Position numbers and translations under genes: made by a program | Assembly (NCBI GenBank): GCA_900550355.1 | Contig: URRT01000003.1 | Location: 1-29,868, forward strand | Direction of reading: 5' to 3' | DNA length: 29,868 nt | Origin: an uncultured Collinsella sp. | GTDB taxonomy: Bacteria; Actinomycetota; Coriobacteriia; Coriobacteriales; Coriobacteriaceae | Shown: positions 23,608-29,868 of the stretch, piece by piece | How the letters are laid out: each line of letters begins with the position of its first letter | How positions within the stretch are numbered: position 1 is the stretch's first letter | The notes under the pieces: model-generated | Database searches by the model: none | Seen by the model: only the letters and a program-made list of their open reading frames with translations | Told to the model about the DNA's origin: nothing

Positions 23608-24642
23608 TTAGTAGTTCATCTGGTGATAGTAGCGACGCGTGGTGAGCGGGTGGTTGCGGACGTGCTCGAGATGGCAGCTCAGGCGCTCGGTGATGGTGTA
23701 GGTGACCATCGGGGAGACGATCTTGCGGAACTCGGGGTCGCTGAACGGCAGCTCGACCTCGGCGGTGTCGAACTTGTTCACGCGGACATGGACGCCCTTC
23801 TCGTCGGCGAGCATGTGGGTGAAGTTGTCCACGCGGTCCATGAGCTTGCGGGTGTCGTCCTCGCCGTAGAGCATGATGAGGCTCGTGCCCTCCTCGCACA
23901 GCTCGATGGTGCCGTGGAAGAACTCGGCGGCGTGGATGGACTTGGTCTTGATCCACTGCATCTCCTCGAGGATGCACATGGCGTAGTCGTAGGCCTCGCC
24001 CCAGAGCATGCCGGAGCCGATCACCATGTGGTAGTCGGTGTCCTTGAAGTCCTCGGCCATGGCGGCGCAGCGCTCGTCCTGGGCGTCCTTGGCCTTGATG
24101 AGGTACGGGGCGATGTTGCCGAACTCCTCCATGAAGGTGTCGTACTTGGGGAAGGCGCCGGCGTTCTTGAGGAAGCGGGCGACCAGCGTGATCTGGTAGG
24201 TGTAGATGGCCTCGCACAGGACGTCGTCCTCGGCGAAGCTGAAGAACTTGTAATCGGCGTACTCGGTGGCCGGGGTGTTGTCGTTGGAGACATACATCAA
24301 CGTGCGGGCGCCCTGCTCCTGGCAGAACTTGGCGGCCTCGATGATCTCGGGGGTGGTGCCGGTGCGGGTGGAGAAGACGCAGACCGAGTCCTTGTTGAAG
24401 GCCTTGGGCGGGCATGCGAGGAACTCGGCGGCGATCTCGCAGTGGACGTCGACGTCGGCCGTGGTGGTCTCGACCCAGTACTTCATCGGGAGCGTGTGGG
24501 CCCAGGTGCCGCCGCAGCCGATGAAGAAGATGTTGGAATAGCCCTGCTCGCAGACCTTGTCCACGGCAGCCTCAATCTGAGGACGGAGAGCGAGGGCATC
24601 GCTCACAACCTTCTCGTAACGAGGCTCATCGAAATTGAACAT
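23608..24642 (-). CDS. SIS-domain FrlB/Gfr-type phospho-Amadori deglycase, copy 2
   Basis: The same 344-residue protein as copy 1 (15903-16937), with no nucleotide difference found over the 1035 bases compared by eye, at a constant offset of 7705. Identity begins at the TAA stop and ends at the ATG; outside these points the flanks differ. Here the ribosome site is AGGAG, 6 bases before the ATG, in a different leader from copy 1. It is monocistronic, with its own promoter (24693-24720) and terminator (23394-23424). The FFIGCGGTWAH and AAEFFHGTIEL motifs are intact. Being separate from the PTS operon and preceded by a palindrome overlapping the -10 box, it is probably induced independently. Confidence 0.92.
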   Translation of the reverse strand: MFNFDEPRYEKVVSDALALRPQIEAAVDKVCEQGYSNIFFIGCGGTWAHTLPMKYWVETTTADVDVHCEIAAEFLACPPKAFNKDSVCVFSTRTGTTPEIIEAAKFCQEQGARTLMYVSNDNTPATEYADYKFFSFAEDDVLCEAIYTYQITLVARFLKNAGAFPKYDTFMEEFGNIAPYLIKAKDAQDERCAAMAEDFKDTDYHMVIGSGMLWGEAYDYAMCILEEMQWIKTKSIHAAEFFHGTIELCEEGTSLIMLYGEDDTRKLMDRVDNFTHMLADEKGVHVRVNKFDTAEVELPFSDPEFRKIVSPMVTYTITERLSCHLEHVRNHPLTTRRYYHQMNY

Positions 24643-24684
24643 CCCTTACTCCTAACTCACTTAGATGAACCCTTCATTCATCCC

Positions 24685-24720
24685 ATAACGTTATAATACT
24701 TTATATAACTAACTATGCAA
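24685..24720 (-). promoter_or_regulatory. Promoter and operator of SIS copy 2
   Basis: On the minus strand TTGCAT (24720-24715), a 16-bp spacer and TATTAT (24698-24693) form a good promoter. The perfect palindrome ATAACGTTAT (24685-24694) touches the -10 box, the place of a typical repressor site. It is the clearest version of the motif shared with the GntR and PTS promoters. Confidence 0.65.
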
Positions 24721-24852
24721 GTATTATTTTGATTCTGTTCTTTCATCAAGCCCCTTAAAACAACACTCGGCATTGTTGGACACAGCGTGCAAGTTCATTG
24801 AACGATTCAATATGCATCGTCCCTAGTTAAATGACGTCTTATGCAAATACCT

Positions 24853-25086
24853 TTAATCCGCTTGGGGCCGACGAATCTTTTGACTGTCCGCAGAAGCTTT
24901 CCCGGAATTCCCCATGGATAGACGCACCGGCAATCGCTTTGTTATCTGGCTTATTGCGCATTGCCGGGGCGTCTGGGAGAAAGTGCAATCTACCGCGTGG
25001 TCAACTAGCGTTTCATCGAAATCGACCGCATCCGCGCCAAATACTAAATCGCAATCGTTGAAACTCGTCCGATCATATGGCGGCAA
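24853..25086 (-). pseudogene. Decayed internal fragment of an AlbA_2-type regulator gene
   Basis: The minus-strand frame (77 codons) aligns with about residues 155-215 of the AlbA_2 protein at 12304-13770: YDRTSFNDCDLVFGADAVDF against YERTSPSDRDAVPGTSVGDL, then DETLVDHAVDCTFSQTPRQ against DESLVDRTIERAFSLTPRA. After that the similarity fades. The N-terminal AlbA_2 domain, the ATPase region and the winged helix are all missing, so it cannot be functional. It lies in the same orientation as the intact gene and is followed upstream by a diverged copy of that gene's leader. The surrounding stretch 24721-25481 holds no intact gene. Confidence 0.75.
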
Positions 25087-25129
25087 TTTCTCGCCTTAAA
25101 ATGAGTACGAAATAAGGGGGGCAGCTGTT

Positions 25130-25305
25130 TGCAACTTGCTTTATTCGTAAGTGTTTTTACTGAAAAAACAATCGCCAACCAAACAGCACTATTAATTGTT
25201 TGGCTCTTTGCTGTACAGCCATCTTTCGTATACGTCTCTCGTCTATCTCTCATCTCACGGTTGGAGACGAAAGGTGTGCGGGAGTGGATAATTGGACGGC
25301 ATTTG
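25130..25305. repeat. Diverged second copy of the AlbA_2 leader
   Basis: Aligns with about 13925-14100: shared blocks include CTCTTTGCTG, a run of degenerate TATCTCTC boxes (CGTCTCTCGTCTATCTCTCA) and a closing GTGGATAATTGGACGGCA against GTGGATTATTGGACAGCCA. A hairpin occupies the same place as in the first copy but with a different stem (CCAAACA/TGTTTGG instead of GAGACAA/TTGTCTC). The first repeat cluster of the intact leader is missing here. Confidence 0.7.
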
Positions 25306-25423
25306 GGCCTGCGACGGATTATTTCGTCCGAAAATCCACGCTCATTTGGCGGGACACGCGGGGCCTATGCCCAATCCGCTGGCATCGTCTTCAGTTCGCC
25401 GCAGAGCCGCGGCCCCATATGGG

Positions 25424-25429
25424 TATACT
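25424..25429 (+). promoter_or_regulatory. Possible -10 box of the M16C peptidase gene
   Basis: TATACT lies about 50 bases before the start codon in a GC-rich stretch. No convincing -35 hexamer was found at normal spacing, so the assignment is weak. Confidence 0.35.
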
Positions 25430-25481
25430 CTCGAGGATTCGACTCGATTCGCCCCCGCTGGGGCGTCAAAGGAGACTGCAT

Positions 25482-28400
25482 ATGCCCACCACCTCAACCG
25501 ACCCGCGCGCGGATGCCGCCGCGCTCCTGGTGCCTGGCACCACCCGCCATGGCTTTGCCGTCGAGCGCTGCGAGACCGTGCCCGAGCTCGACTCGGACGC
25601 CTACGTGCTGCGCCACACCGCATCGGGCGCTCGCCTGCTGTACCTGGCATGCGACGACGAAAACAAGGCCTTTGCCATTGGCTTTAAGACGCCGCCGGCC
25701 GATTCCACCGGCGTGTTCCATATTCTTGAGCACTCGGTGCTGTGCGGATCGGCCAAGTTTCCCGTCAAGGAGCCATTCGTCGATCTGATCAAGAGCTCCA
25801 TGCAGACGTTCCTCAACGCCATGACCTACCCCGACAAGACCATCTACCCCGTTGCCACCACCAACGAGCAGGATCTGTACAACCTGATGGACGTGTACCT
25901 GGACGCGGTGTTCAACCCGGCCATCTATACCAAGCCCACCATTTTTGAGCAGGAGGGCTGGCACTACGAGCTGGACCTGCCGGAGGGCGTCGAGGGCGAG
26001 AGCGACGGCAGCTCCGCGAGCCTGCGCGAGGGCACGCTGCGCTATAACGGCGTGGTGTTCAATGAGATGAAGGGCGCACTGTCCGACCCCATGAGCGTGC
26101 TGGACGATGCTGTTAACGCCGCGCTCTATCCCGACACCGCCTATGCGCATGAGAGCGGCGGTGACCCGCGCGCGATTCCCGCGCTCACCTACGAGCAGTT
26201 CCTGGATACGCACGCGCGCCACTACAATCCTTCCAACTCTTATATAACGCTCTACGGCGACCTAGATGTAGACCGCGCGCTGGCATTTTTGGACGAGCGC
26301 TATCTGTCGCAGTCGAGTGCTGCGAGCCGCAGCATGGACGGCGTCGTTGGGTGTAGGTCCGCCGGCGAGAATCCGTCCGCGCTGGCGCCCAATCCGCTGA
26401 ACGTGCAGGCGCCTGTAACCTGCGAGTATAAGCGCGTCGAGATGGCCACCACGCCCGAGAACGCCCTGGTGGGCCTGGGCCTGGTGCTGGGCAGCGCGCT
26501 CGACCGCAAGCGCACGATCGCGGCGGATATCCTGTTCGAGGCACTGCTGGGCTCCAACGAAGCACCGGTTAAGAAGGCCATTCTGGCCGCCGGCCTGGGC
26601 GGCAACGTGGTGAGCTACACCGCGGCCGAAAGCCTGCAGCCCTACGAGCTCATCATGCTGCAAAACGCGCAGCCCGGCGTGGCGCGCGAGCTGCGCCGCG
26701 TGTTCCAGGACGCCTGCCGCGACCTGTGTGAGCACGGCGTTCCGCGCGAGCGCCTGGAAGCCATCATCAGCAGCAACGAATACGACCTGCGCCAGCGCGA
26801 CTACGGTATCGCCGACGGCGTGGCCATTGCGTGCGATGCGCTGAGCACGTGGCTCTACGATGACGACGCTGCGACGCTGGCGCTCAAGTACGGCCCGGTG
26901 TACGAGGAGCTGCGCGGCGAGCTGGACGGCAGCTATTTTGAGGACCTGCTGCGCGAGCTCGTACTGGAGAACGACCACATGGCGCTGGTCGAGCTGGTTC
27001 CGGTAGATGCTGCCGAGGGTTCGGAGGGTGCCGAAGCCGCCGAACTGGCTGCCAAGCGCGACGCCATGACCGATGCCGAGCTGGCCGACGTGGTCGAGCG
27101 CACGGCCGTACTGCGTGCCGCGCAGGAGGCCGAGGACACGCCCGAGGACAAGGCCACGCTGCCGCGCCTCCGCGTATCCGACATTGGCGAGGCGCGCCCC
27201 GAGCCGCCGCTGGTCGTGGACACGACCGCGCCCATCCCCTGCCTGCGCCACGGCATCCCCACCAACCGTCTGGCCTACGCCATGCAATACTTCGACCTGA
27301 GCTGCATCGCATTTGAGGACCTGCCCTACGTGACGCTGCTCTGCCGTCTGCTCAAGCAGCTGCCCACGCGCGAGCATTCGGCCGAGGAACTCGACAACCT
27401 GCTCGCCGGCAAGCTGGGCTTTTTGAGCTTTACGACCGAGGTCATGACGCAGCCCGACGTGGACGGCGTGCGTCCTTACCTGCTGGTGAGCGCCGGCGCC
27501 CTGTCCGAAAAGATCGACGCGCTGGCGAGCCTGCCGCGCGAGGTGTGGTCGAGCACGCTGTTGCTCGATGCCGACGCCGACCGCGTGCGCGACGTGCTTA
27601 CGCAGATTCGCATTGGGCTTGAGCAGGGCTTTATCAACAACGGCCACTCGGCGGGGCTCGGGCGCGCGATGAGCTACAGTTCGCCTTCGGCCGTGGTGCG
27701 CGAGCAGCTCTCGGGCGTGGACTTCTACCTGTTCCTGCGCGATCTGCTCGAGCACTTTGACGAGCGACTGGACGACCTGCGCGCCAAGCTTGCCGAGCTG
27801 GCAGACCGCATCTTTGTGGCCGATGGCTGCATGGCGAGCTTTACCGGCAGCGACGAGGACTTTGACGCGTACTGGGACGCCGCGGGCAACCTGGGGCTTG
27901 GCGCTGGCGACGGCGCTGGCAGCGGCACGCTCGTGGTACCGGAGCCGCGCGACCGTCACGAGGCTTTCGTTATCCCCAGCGACATCTGCTTTGCGGCGCG
28001 CGCGTGCGACCCGCGTCGCCTGGGCATCGACGTGACGGGCGCCTGGGCTGTGGCTGCCAATGCGCTCTCCTACGACTACCTGTGGAACGAAATTCGCGTG
28101 AAGGGCGGTGCGTACGGCTGCGGATTCCGCGCGGCCGGCGAGCGTCAGGGGGCGGTCTACACCCACCGCCACAGCTCAGCGGACCCCTCGATTGAGCGCG
28201 TGGCGCGCGCAGGCGAATGGCTCGGCAGCTTTGAGCCCGACGAGGCCGCCTTTGAGGGCTTTATCGTGAGCTGCGTGAGCGGCATGGACGCGCCGGTGAA
28301 GCCGTACGCGCTCACCAAGCGCCGCAACACGACCTACCTGGCCGGGCTCGATCCGCACGCCCGCGAGGAGCGCCGCGCCCAGATGCTCGCGGCCACACCC

Positions 28401-28529
28401 GCTGAGCTGCGCTCGCTCGGCGCCGACGTGACGCGCATTGCGGCCGTCTCGCCCACCTGTGTCTTTGGCGGCCGAGACGTCATCGCCAAGAGCAACGCCG
28501 GCTTTAACGTCATCGACCTGCTGGGCTAA
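25482..28529 (+). CDS. M16C-family (PreP-like) zinc metallopeptidase
   Basis: A protein of 1015 residues, the usual size for single-chain M16C presequence-protease-type enzymes that degrade short peptides in a closed chamber. The inverted zinc motif HILEH occurs at residues 80-84, followed by SVLCGSAKFPVKEPFVDLI and NAMTYPDKTIYPVATTNEQD, all hallmarks of the subfamily. The C-terminal half has the expected inactive homologous domains (YDYLWNEIRVKGGAYGCGF near residue 865). No signal peptide is seen, so it is cytoplasmic. ATG 25482 is chosen because AAAGGAG lies 7 bases upstream; the frame is open 94 codons further up but that part overlaps the repeat leader. Monocistronic, ending at a strong terminator. 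Codon use is typical of the core genome. Confidence 0.94.
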   Translation: MPTTSTDPRADAAALLVPGTTRHGFAVERCETVPELDSDAYVLRHTASGARLLYLACDDENKAFAIGFKTPPADSTGVFHILEHSVLCGSAKFPVKEPFVDLIKSSMQTFLNAMTYPDKTIYPVATTNEQDLYNLMDVYLDAVFNPAIYTKPTIFEQEGWHYELDLPEGVEGESDGSSASLREGTLRYNGVVFNEMKGALSDPMSVLDDAVNAALYPDTAYAHESGGDPRAIPALTYEQFLDTHARHYNPSNSYITLYGDLDVDRALAFLDERYLSQSSAASRSMDGVVGCRSAGENPSALAPNPLNVQAPVTCEYKRVEMATTPENALVGLGLVLGSALDRKRTIAADILFEALLGSNEAPVKKAILAAGLGGNVVSYTAAESLQPYELIMLQNAQPGVARELRRVFQDACRDLCEHGVPRERLEAIISSNEYDLRQRDYGIADGVAIACDALSTWLYDDDAATLALKYGPVYEELRGELDGSYFEDLLRELVLENDHMALVELVPVDAAEGSEGAEAAELAAKRDAMTDAELADVVERTAVLRAAQEAEDTPEDKATLPRLRVSDIGEARPEPPLVVDTTAPIPCLRHGIPTNRLAYAMQYFDLSCIAFEDLPYVTLLCRLLKQLPTREHSAEELDNLLAGKLGFLSFTTEVMTQPDVDGVRPYLLVSAGALSEKIDALASLPREVWSSTLLLDADADRVRDVLTQIRIGLEQGFINNGHSAGLGRAMSYSSPSAVVREQLSGVDFYLFLRDLLEHFDERLDDLRAKLAELADRIFVADGCMASFTGSDEDFDAYWDAAGNLGLGAGDGAGSGTLVVPEPRDRHEAFVIPSDICFAARACDPRRLGIDVTGAWAVAANALSYDYLWNEIRVKGGAYGCGFRAAGERQGAVYTHRHSSADPSIERVARAGEWLGSFEPDEAAFEGFIVSCVSGMDAPVKPYALTKRRNTTYLAGLDPHAREERRAQMLAATPAELRSLGADVTRIAAVSPTCVFGGRDVIAKSNAGFNVIDLLG

Positions 28530-28534
28530 CGCAC

Positions 28535-28577
28535 AAAGGTAGATTTTTGGGACATGCCTAAAAATCTACCTTTTTCT
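28535..28577 (+). terminator. Terminator of the M16C gene
   Basis: AAAGGTAGATTTTT pairs with AAAAATCTACCTTT around a 10-base loop, followed by TTCTTTT. Confidence 0.88.
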
Positions 28578-28629
28578 TTTGCCGCAGACTGGACGGGCGG
28601 CCCGACTTCGGCCCGCCCCGTCCCACCAG

Positions 28630-28773
28630 TTTGTCTCAATCTGTAACACCTAGACGAAGATATCGGTCCCAGATGTTACAGATTGAGACAATTCTGAATG
28701 TCGCCGGCTCTTTGTCTCGATCTGTAACAGCTAGGTCCATTTATGCCGAGTTACTGTTACAGATCGAGACAAA
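28630..28773. repeat. Two tandem long inverted repeats
   Basis: Unit 1: TTGTCTCAATCTGTAACA (28631-28648) with its exact complement at 28674-28691, loop 25 bases. Unit 2: TTTGTCTCGATCTGTAACAG (28711-28730) with its exact complement at 28754-28773, loop 23 bases. The stems differ by one base pair, an A-T in unit 1 against G-C in unit 2, changed on both arms. The loops differ except for an initial CTAG. No gene is seen in 28530-28932; these repeats fill much of that gap. No T-runs follow, so they are not ordinary terminators. Confidence 0.85.
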
Positions 28774-28837
28774 CCGCCGCAGACACCCGCCCTTCAGCAA
28801 AACCCCCACGAAGTGGCAGGTGCCTTTGCGTTGGTTC

Positions 28838-28872
28838 GAACACTTGTTCTATACGTACACATGTTCTATAGT
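28838..28872 (+). promoter_or_regulatory. hicAB promoter with SOS-box-like palindrome
   Basis: TTGTTC (28844-28849), a 17-bp spacer and TATAGT (28867-28872) form a promoter. GAACACTTGTTC (28838-28849) is a perfect GAAC-N4-GTTC palindrome overlapping the -35 box, close to the Gram-positive LexA site CGAAC-N4-GTTC. TGTTCTATA is directly repeated at the -10 box. Confidence 0.55.
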
Positions 28873-28932
28873 AGGCGTGCTTGCATCGGACTTAAATTGC
28901 GACTAGGATATAGTTGCAGAATGTGAGGCGGG

Positions 28933-29196
28933 ATGACACGGACCGATAAACTCATCGCCCAACTGCTTAGCTGCCCTTCGACGTATCGGTATACCGATTT
29001 TTTAAAAGTCATGGCTTCATATGGCTTTGAAATGGACAACAAAGGCAAGACATCCGGATCGCGCGTTCGCTTCTACAGGCCATCGGATGGCAGGATGTTC
29101 GTAATGCACGCGCCACATCCATCTGACGAATTGACAGCGGGGACCATTCGAAACATCGTTCGATTTCTGCAAGATGTCGGAGGTAGTCATGAGTAA
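28933..29196 (+). CDS. hicA: HicA-family toxin (type II toxin-antitoxin)
   Basis: A protein of 87 residues, slightly longer than minimal HicA toxins, which are small double-stranded-RNA-binding-fold ribonucleases cleaving mRNA. TDFLKVMASYGFEMD is followed by SGSRVRFYRPSDGR, MHAPHPSDELTAG and TIRNIVRFLQD, the usual HicA order ending in HP...EL..GTIRNI. The canonical GSH motif, whose His is catalytic, reads GSR here, and the nearest histidines are in HAPHP. This matches a HicA subgroup known to me only by pattern. GAGGCGGG precedes the ATG. The stop overlaps the start of hicB by 8 bases, implying coupled translation. Confidence 0.85.
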   Translation: MTRTDKLIAQLLSCPSTYRYTDFLKVMASYGFEMDNKGKTSGSRVRFYRPSDGRMFVMHAPHPSDELTAGTIRNIVRFLQDVGGSHE

Positions 29197-29518
29197 CGTT
29201 TTGGCATACAAGGGTTATTTCGCCCCAGTCGAGTTCGATGCCGAACAGCATGTGCTCACAGGTATGGTCACCGGCATTAGGGACGCAATCGTATTTGAAG
29301 GCTCCACGGTTGAAGAAGTGGAGCAATGCTTCCACGACGCCGTCGACGATTACCTTGAGTTTTGCGCCGAGAAGGGCAAGGAACCCGAGCGAGCTTTTAA
29401 GGGCTCGTTCAACGTAAGAACGGGCTCCGAGCTCCACAAGCAAGCAGCGCTGGCGGCGGCAAAGAAGGGTGAGTCACTCAATAAGTTTGTGACTGAAGCA
29501 ATCGCCGCGGCGTTATAG
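29189..29518 (+). CDS. hicB: HicB-family antitoxin
   Basis: A protein of 109 residues that binds HicA and represses the operon. The N-terminal partial RNase H-like fold (LAYKGYFAPVEFDAEQHVLT, then GIRDAIVFEGSTVEEVEQCF) is followed by DDYLEFCAEKGKEPERAFKG, the usual HicB order. The C-terminal DNA-binding segment is ELHKQAALAAAKKGESLNKF, of ribbon-helix-helix type. The ATG at 29189 is preferred because GGAGG precedes it and it overlaps the hicA end; an in-frame ATG five codons earlier lacks such support. Confidence 0.9.
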   Translation: MSNVLAYKGYFAPVEFDAEQHVLTGMVTGIRDAIVFEGSTVEEVEQCFHDAVDDYLEFCAEKGKEPERAFKGSFNVRTGSELHKQAALAAAKKGESLNKFVTEAIAAAL

Positions 29519-29610
29519 CATTAACGCATAGGCCCAAACAACCACAAAGGGCGCAGTTCACAGGCATATTTGCGGTGACTTTACTGCCCATATCGCGTTT
29601 GCCCAGATAA

Positions 29611-29649
29611 AACCTGCCAAAATAAACCTGTCCCTTTTTGGTAGGTTTG
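29611..29649. repeat. Hairpin before the cyclo-ligase gene
   Basis: AAACCTGCCAAAA and TTTTGGTAGGTTT pair over 13 bp with one G-T wobble. It lies just upstream of the ribosome site of the next gene; without a T-run on the plus strand it may be a 5' untranslated structure. The remaining 29519-29610 shows nothing recognisable. Confidence 0.5.
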
Positions 29650-29664
29650 GGAGATGAGGCCGGG

Positions 29665-29868
29665 ATGGATAAGGCTGAGTTGCGGCGGGCGGTGATTGCT
29701 CGGCGCGATGCTCTTGATTTGGATGTGCGGGCGGCAAAGTCCGCTGTTGTATGCGCGCGGCTTGTTGAGCTGATGGAGCCCAGCGGCGCTGCGGGCCAAC
29801 GCACCGTTGCCGTCTATGCCGCGATGGGTTCCGAGGTCGACCCAGCCGCGTTTGCCGCCGCGGCCGTC
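29665..29868 (+). CDS. 5-formyltetrahydrofolate cyclo-ligase, N-terminal part (runs off window)
   Basis: The enzyme converts 5-formyl-THF to 5,10-methenyl-THF with ATP in the cytoplasm. The 68 visible residues begin MDKAELRRAVIARRDALDLD, the typical basic N-terminal helix of this family, followed by VAVYAAMGSEVDPAAFAAAA, matching the conserved V..Y.....EVD substrate segment. GAGG lies about 7 bases before the ATG. The C-terminal part with the ATP-binding motif is beyond the window, so the call rests on the N-terminus only. Confidence 0.82.
   Translation, partial: MDKAELRRAVIARRDALDLDVRAAKSAVVCARLVELMEPSGAAGQRTVAVYAAMGSEVDPAAFAAAAV

Noticed and set aside
15903..24642. SIS duplication as part of an insertion sequence or transposon
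   Set aside because: No transposase and no terminal repeats flank either copy; the edges coincide with the codons themselves.
26262..28172. 636-codon minus-strand frame inside the M16C gene
   Set aside because: Antisense shadow of a GC-rich gene with no family resemblance.

Overview
The window looks like chromosomal DNA of a Collinsella-type coriobacterium (Actinomycetota). This rests on high GC, C/G-ending codons in the core genes, a T-box-controlled pheST, a DUF4012 protein and a mannose-family PTS with Amadori-product deglycase genes. The genus is an inference; there is no rRNA here to confirm it.

Layout. 1-2790: pheT (incomplete) and pheS on the minus strand behind a T-box leader. 2791-9467: an M32 carboxypeptidase gene with a late frameshift (+), glmM (-), a DUF4012 membrane-anchored protein (-) and an EamA transporter gene with a late frameshift (-). 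9699-9875: a complete tRNA-Val unit with promoter and terminator. 10125-12203: four small unassigned genes, two with zinc-ribbon-like cysteines. 12304-14100: an AlbA_2/HATPase/winged-helix protein with a leader full of TATCTCTC repeats. 14122-24830: an approximately 10.5-kb sugar/Amadori catabolic island, all minus strand. 24853-25305: a decayed second copy of the AlbA_2 gene and its repeat leader. 25482-28529: an M16C (PreP-like) metallopeptidase (+). 28630-29518: two large tandem inverted repeats and a hicAB toxin-antitoxin pair. 29665-end: the start of 5-formyltetrahydrofolate cyclo-ligase.

The island in transcription order is: an FrlB-like SIS deglycase alone (copy 2); two GntR/UTRA regulators; an operon of IIA, IIB, IIC, IID, a second type of SIS deglycase and a PfkB kinase; then an identical copy of the first SIS gene (copy 1) followed by a damaged IIC' and an intact IID'. 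Family knowledge of the Salmonella gfr and E. coli frl systems suggests import and phosphorylation of fructoselysine/glucoselysine-like compounds, then cleavage of the 6-phosphates to sugar phosphate and amine. The second transporter has no IIA or IIB and could only work with those of the first operon.

The main oddities are the 1035-bp SIS gene present twice with no visible difference, with identity ending exactly at the start and stop codons; the AlbA_2 module and its remnant flanking the island in the same orientation; the repeat array in front of the AlbA_2 gene; the loss of the IIC' start; and paired inverted repeats with a compensatory change beside an SOS-box-like hicAB promoter.
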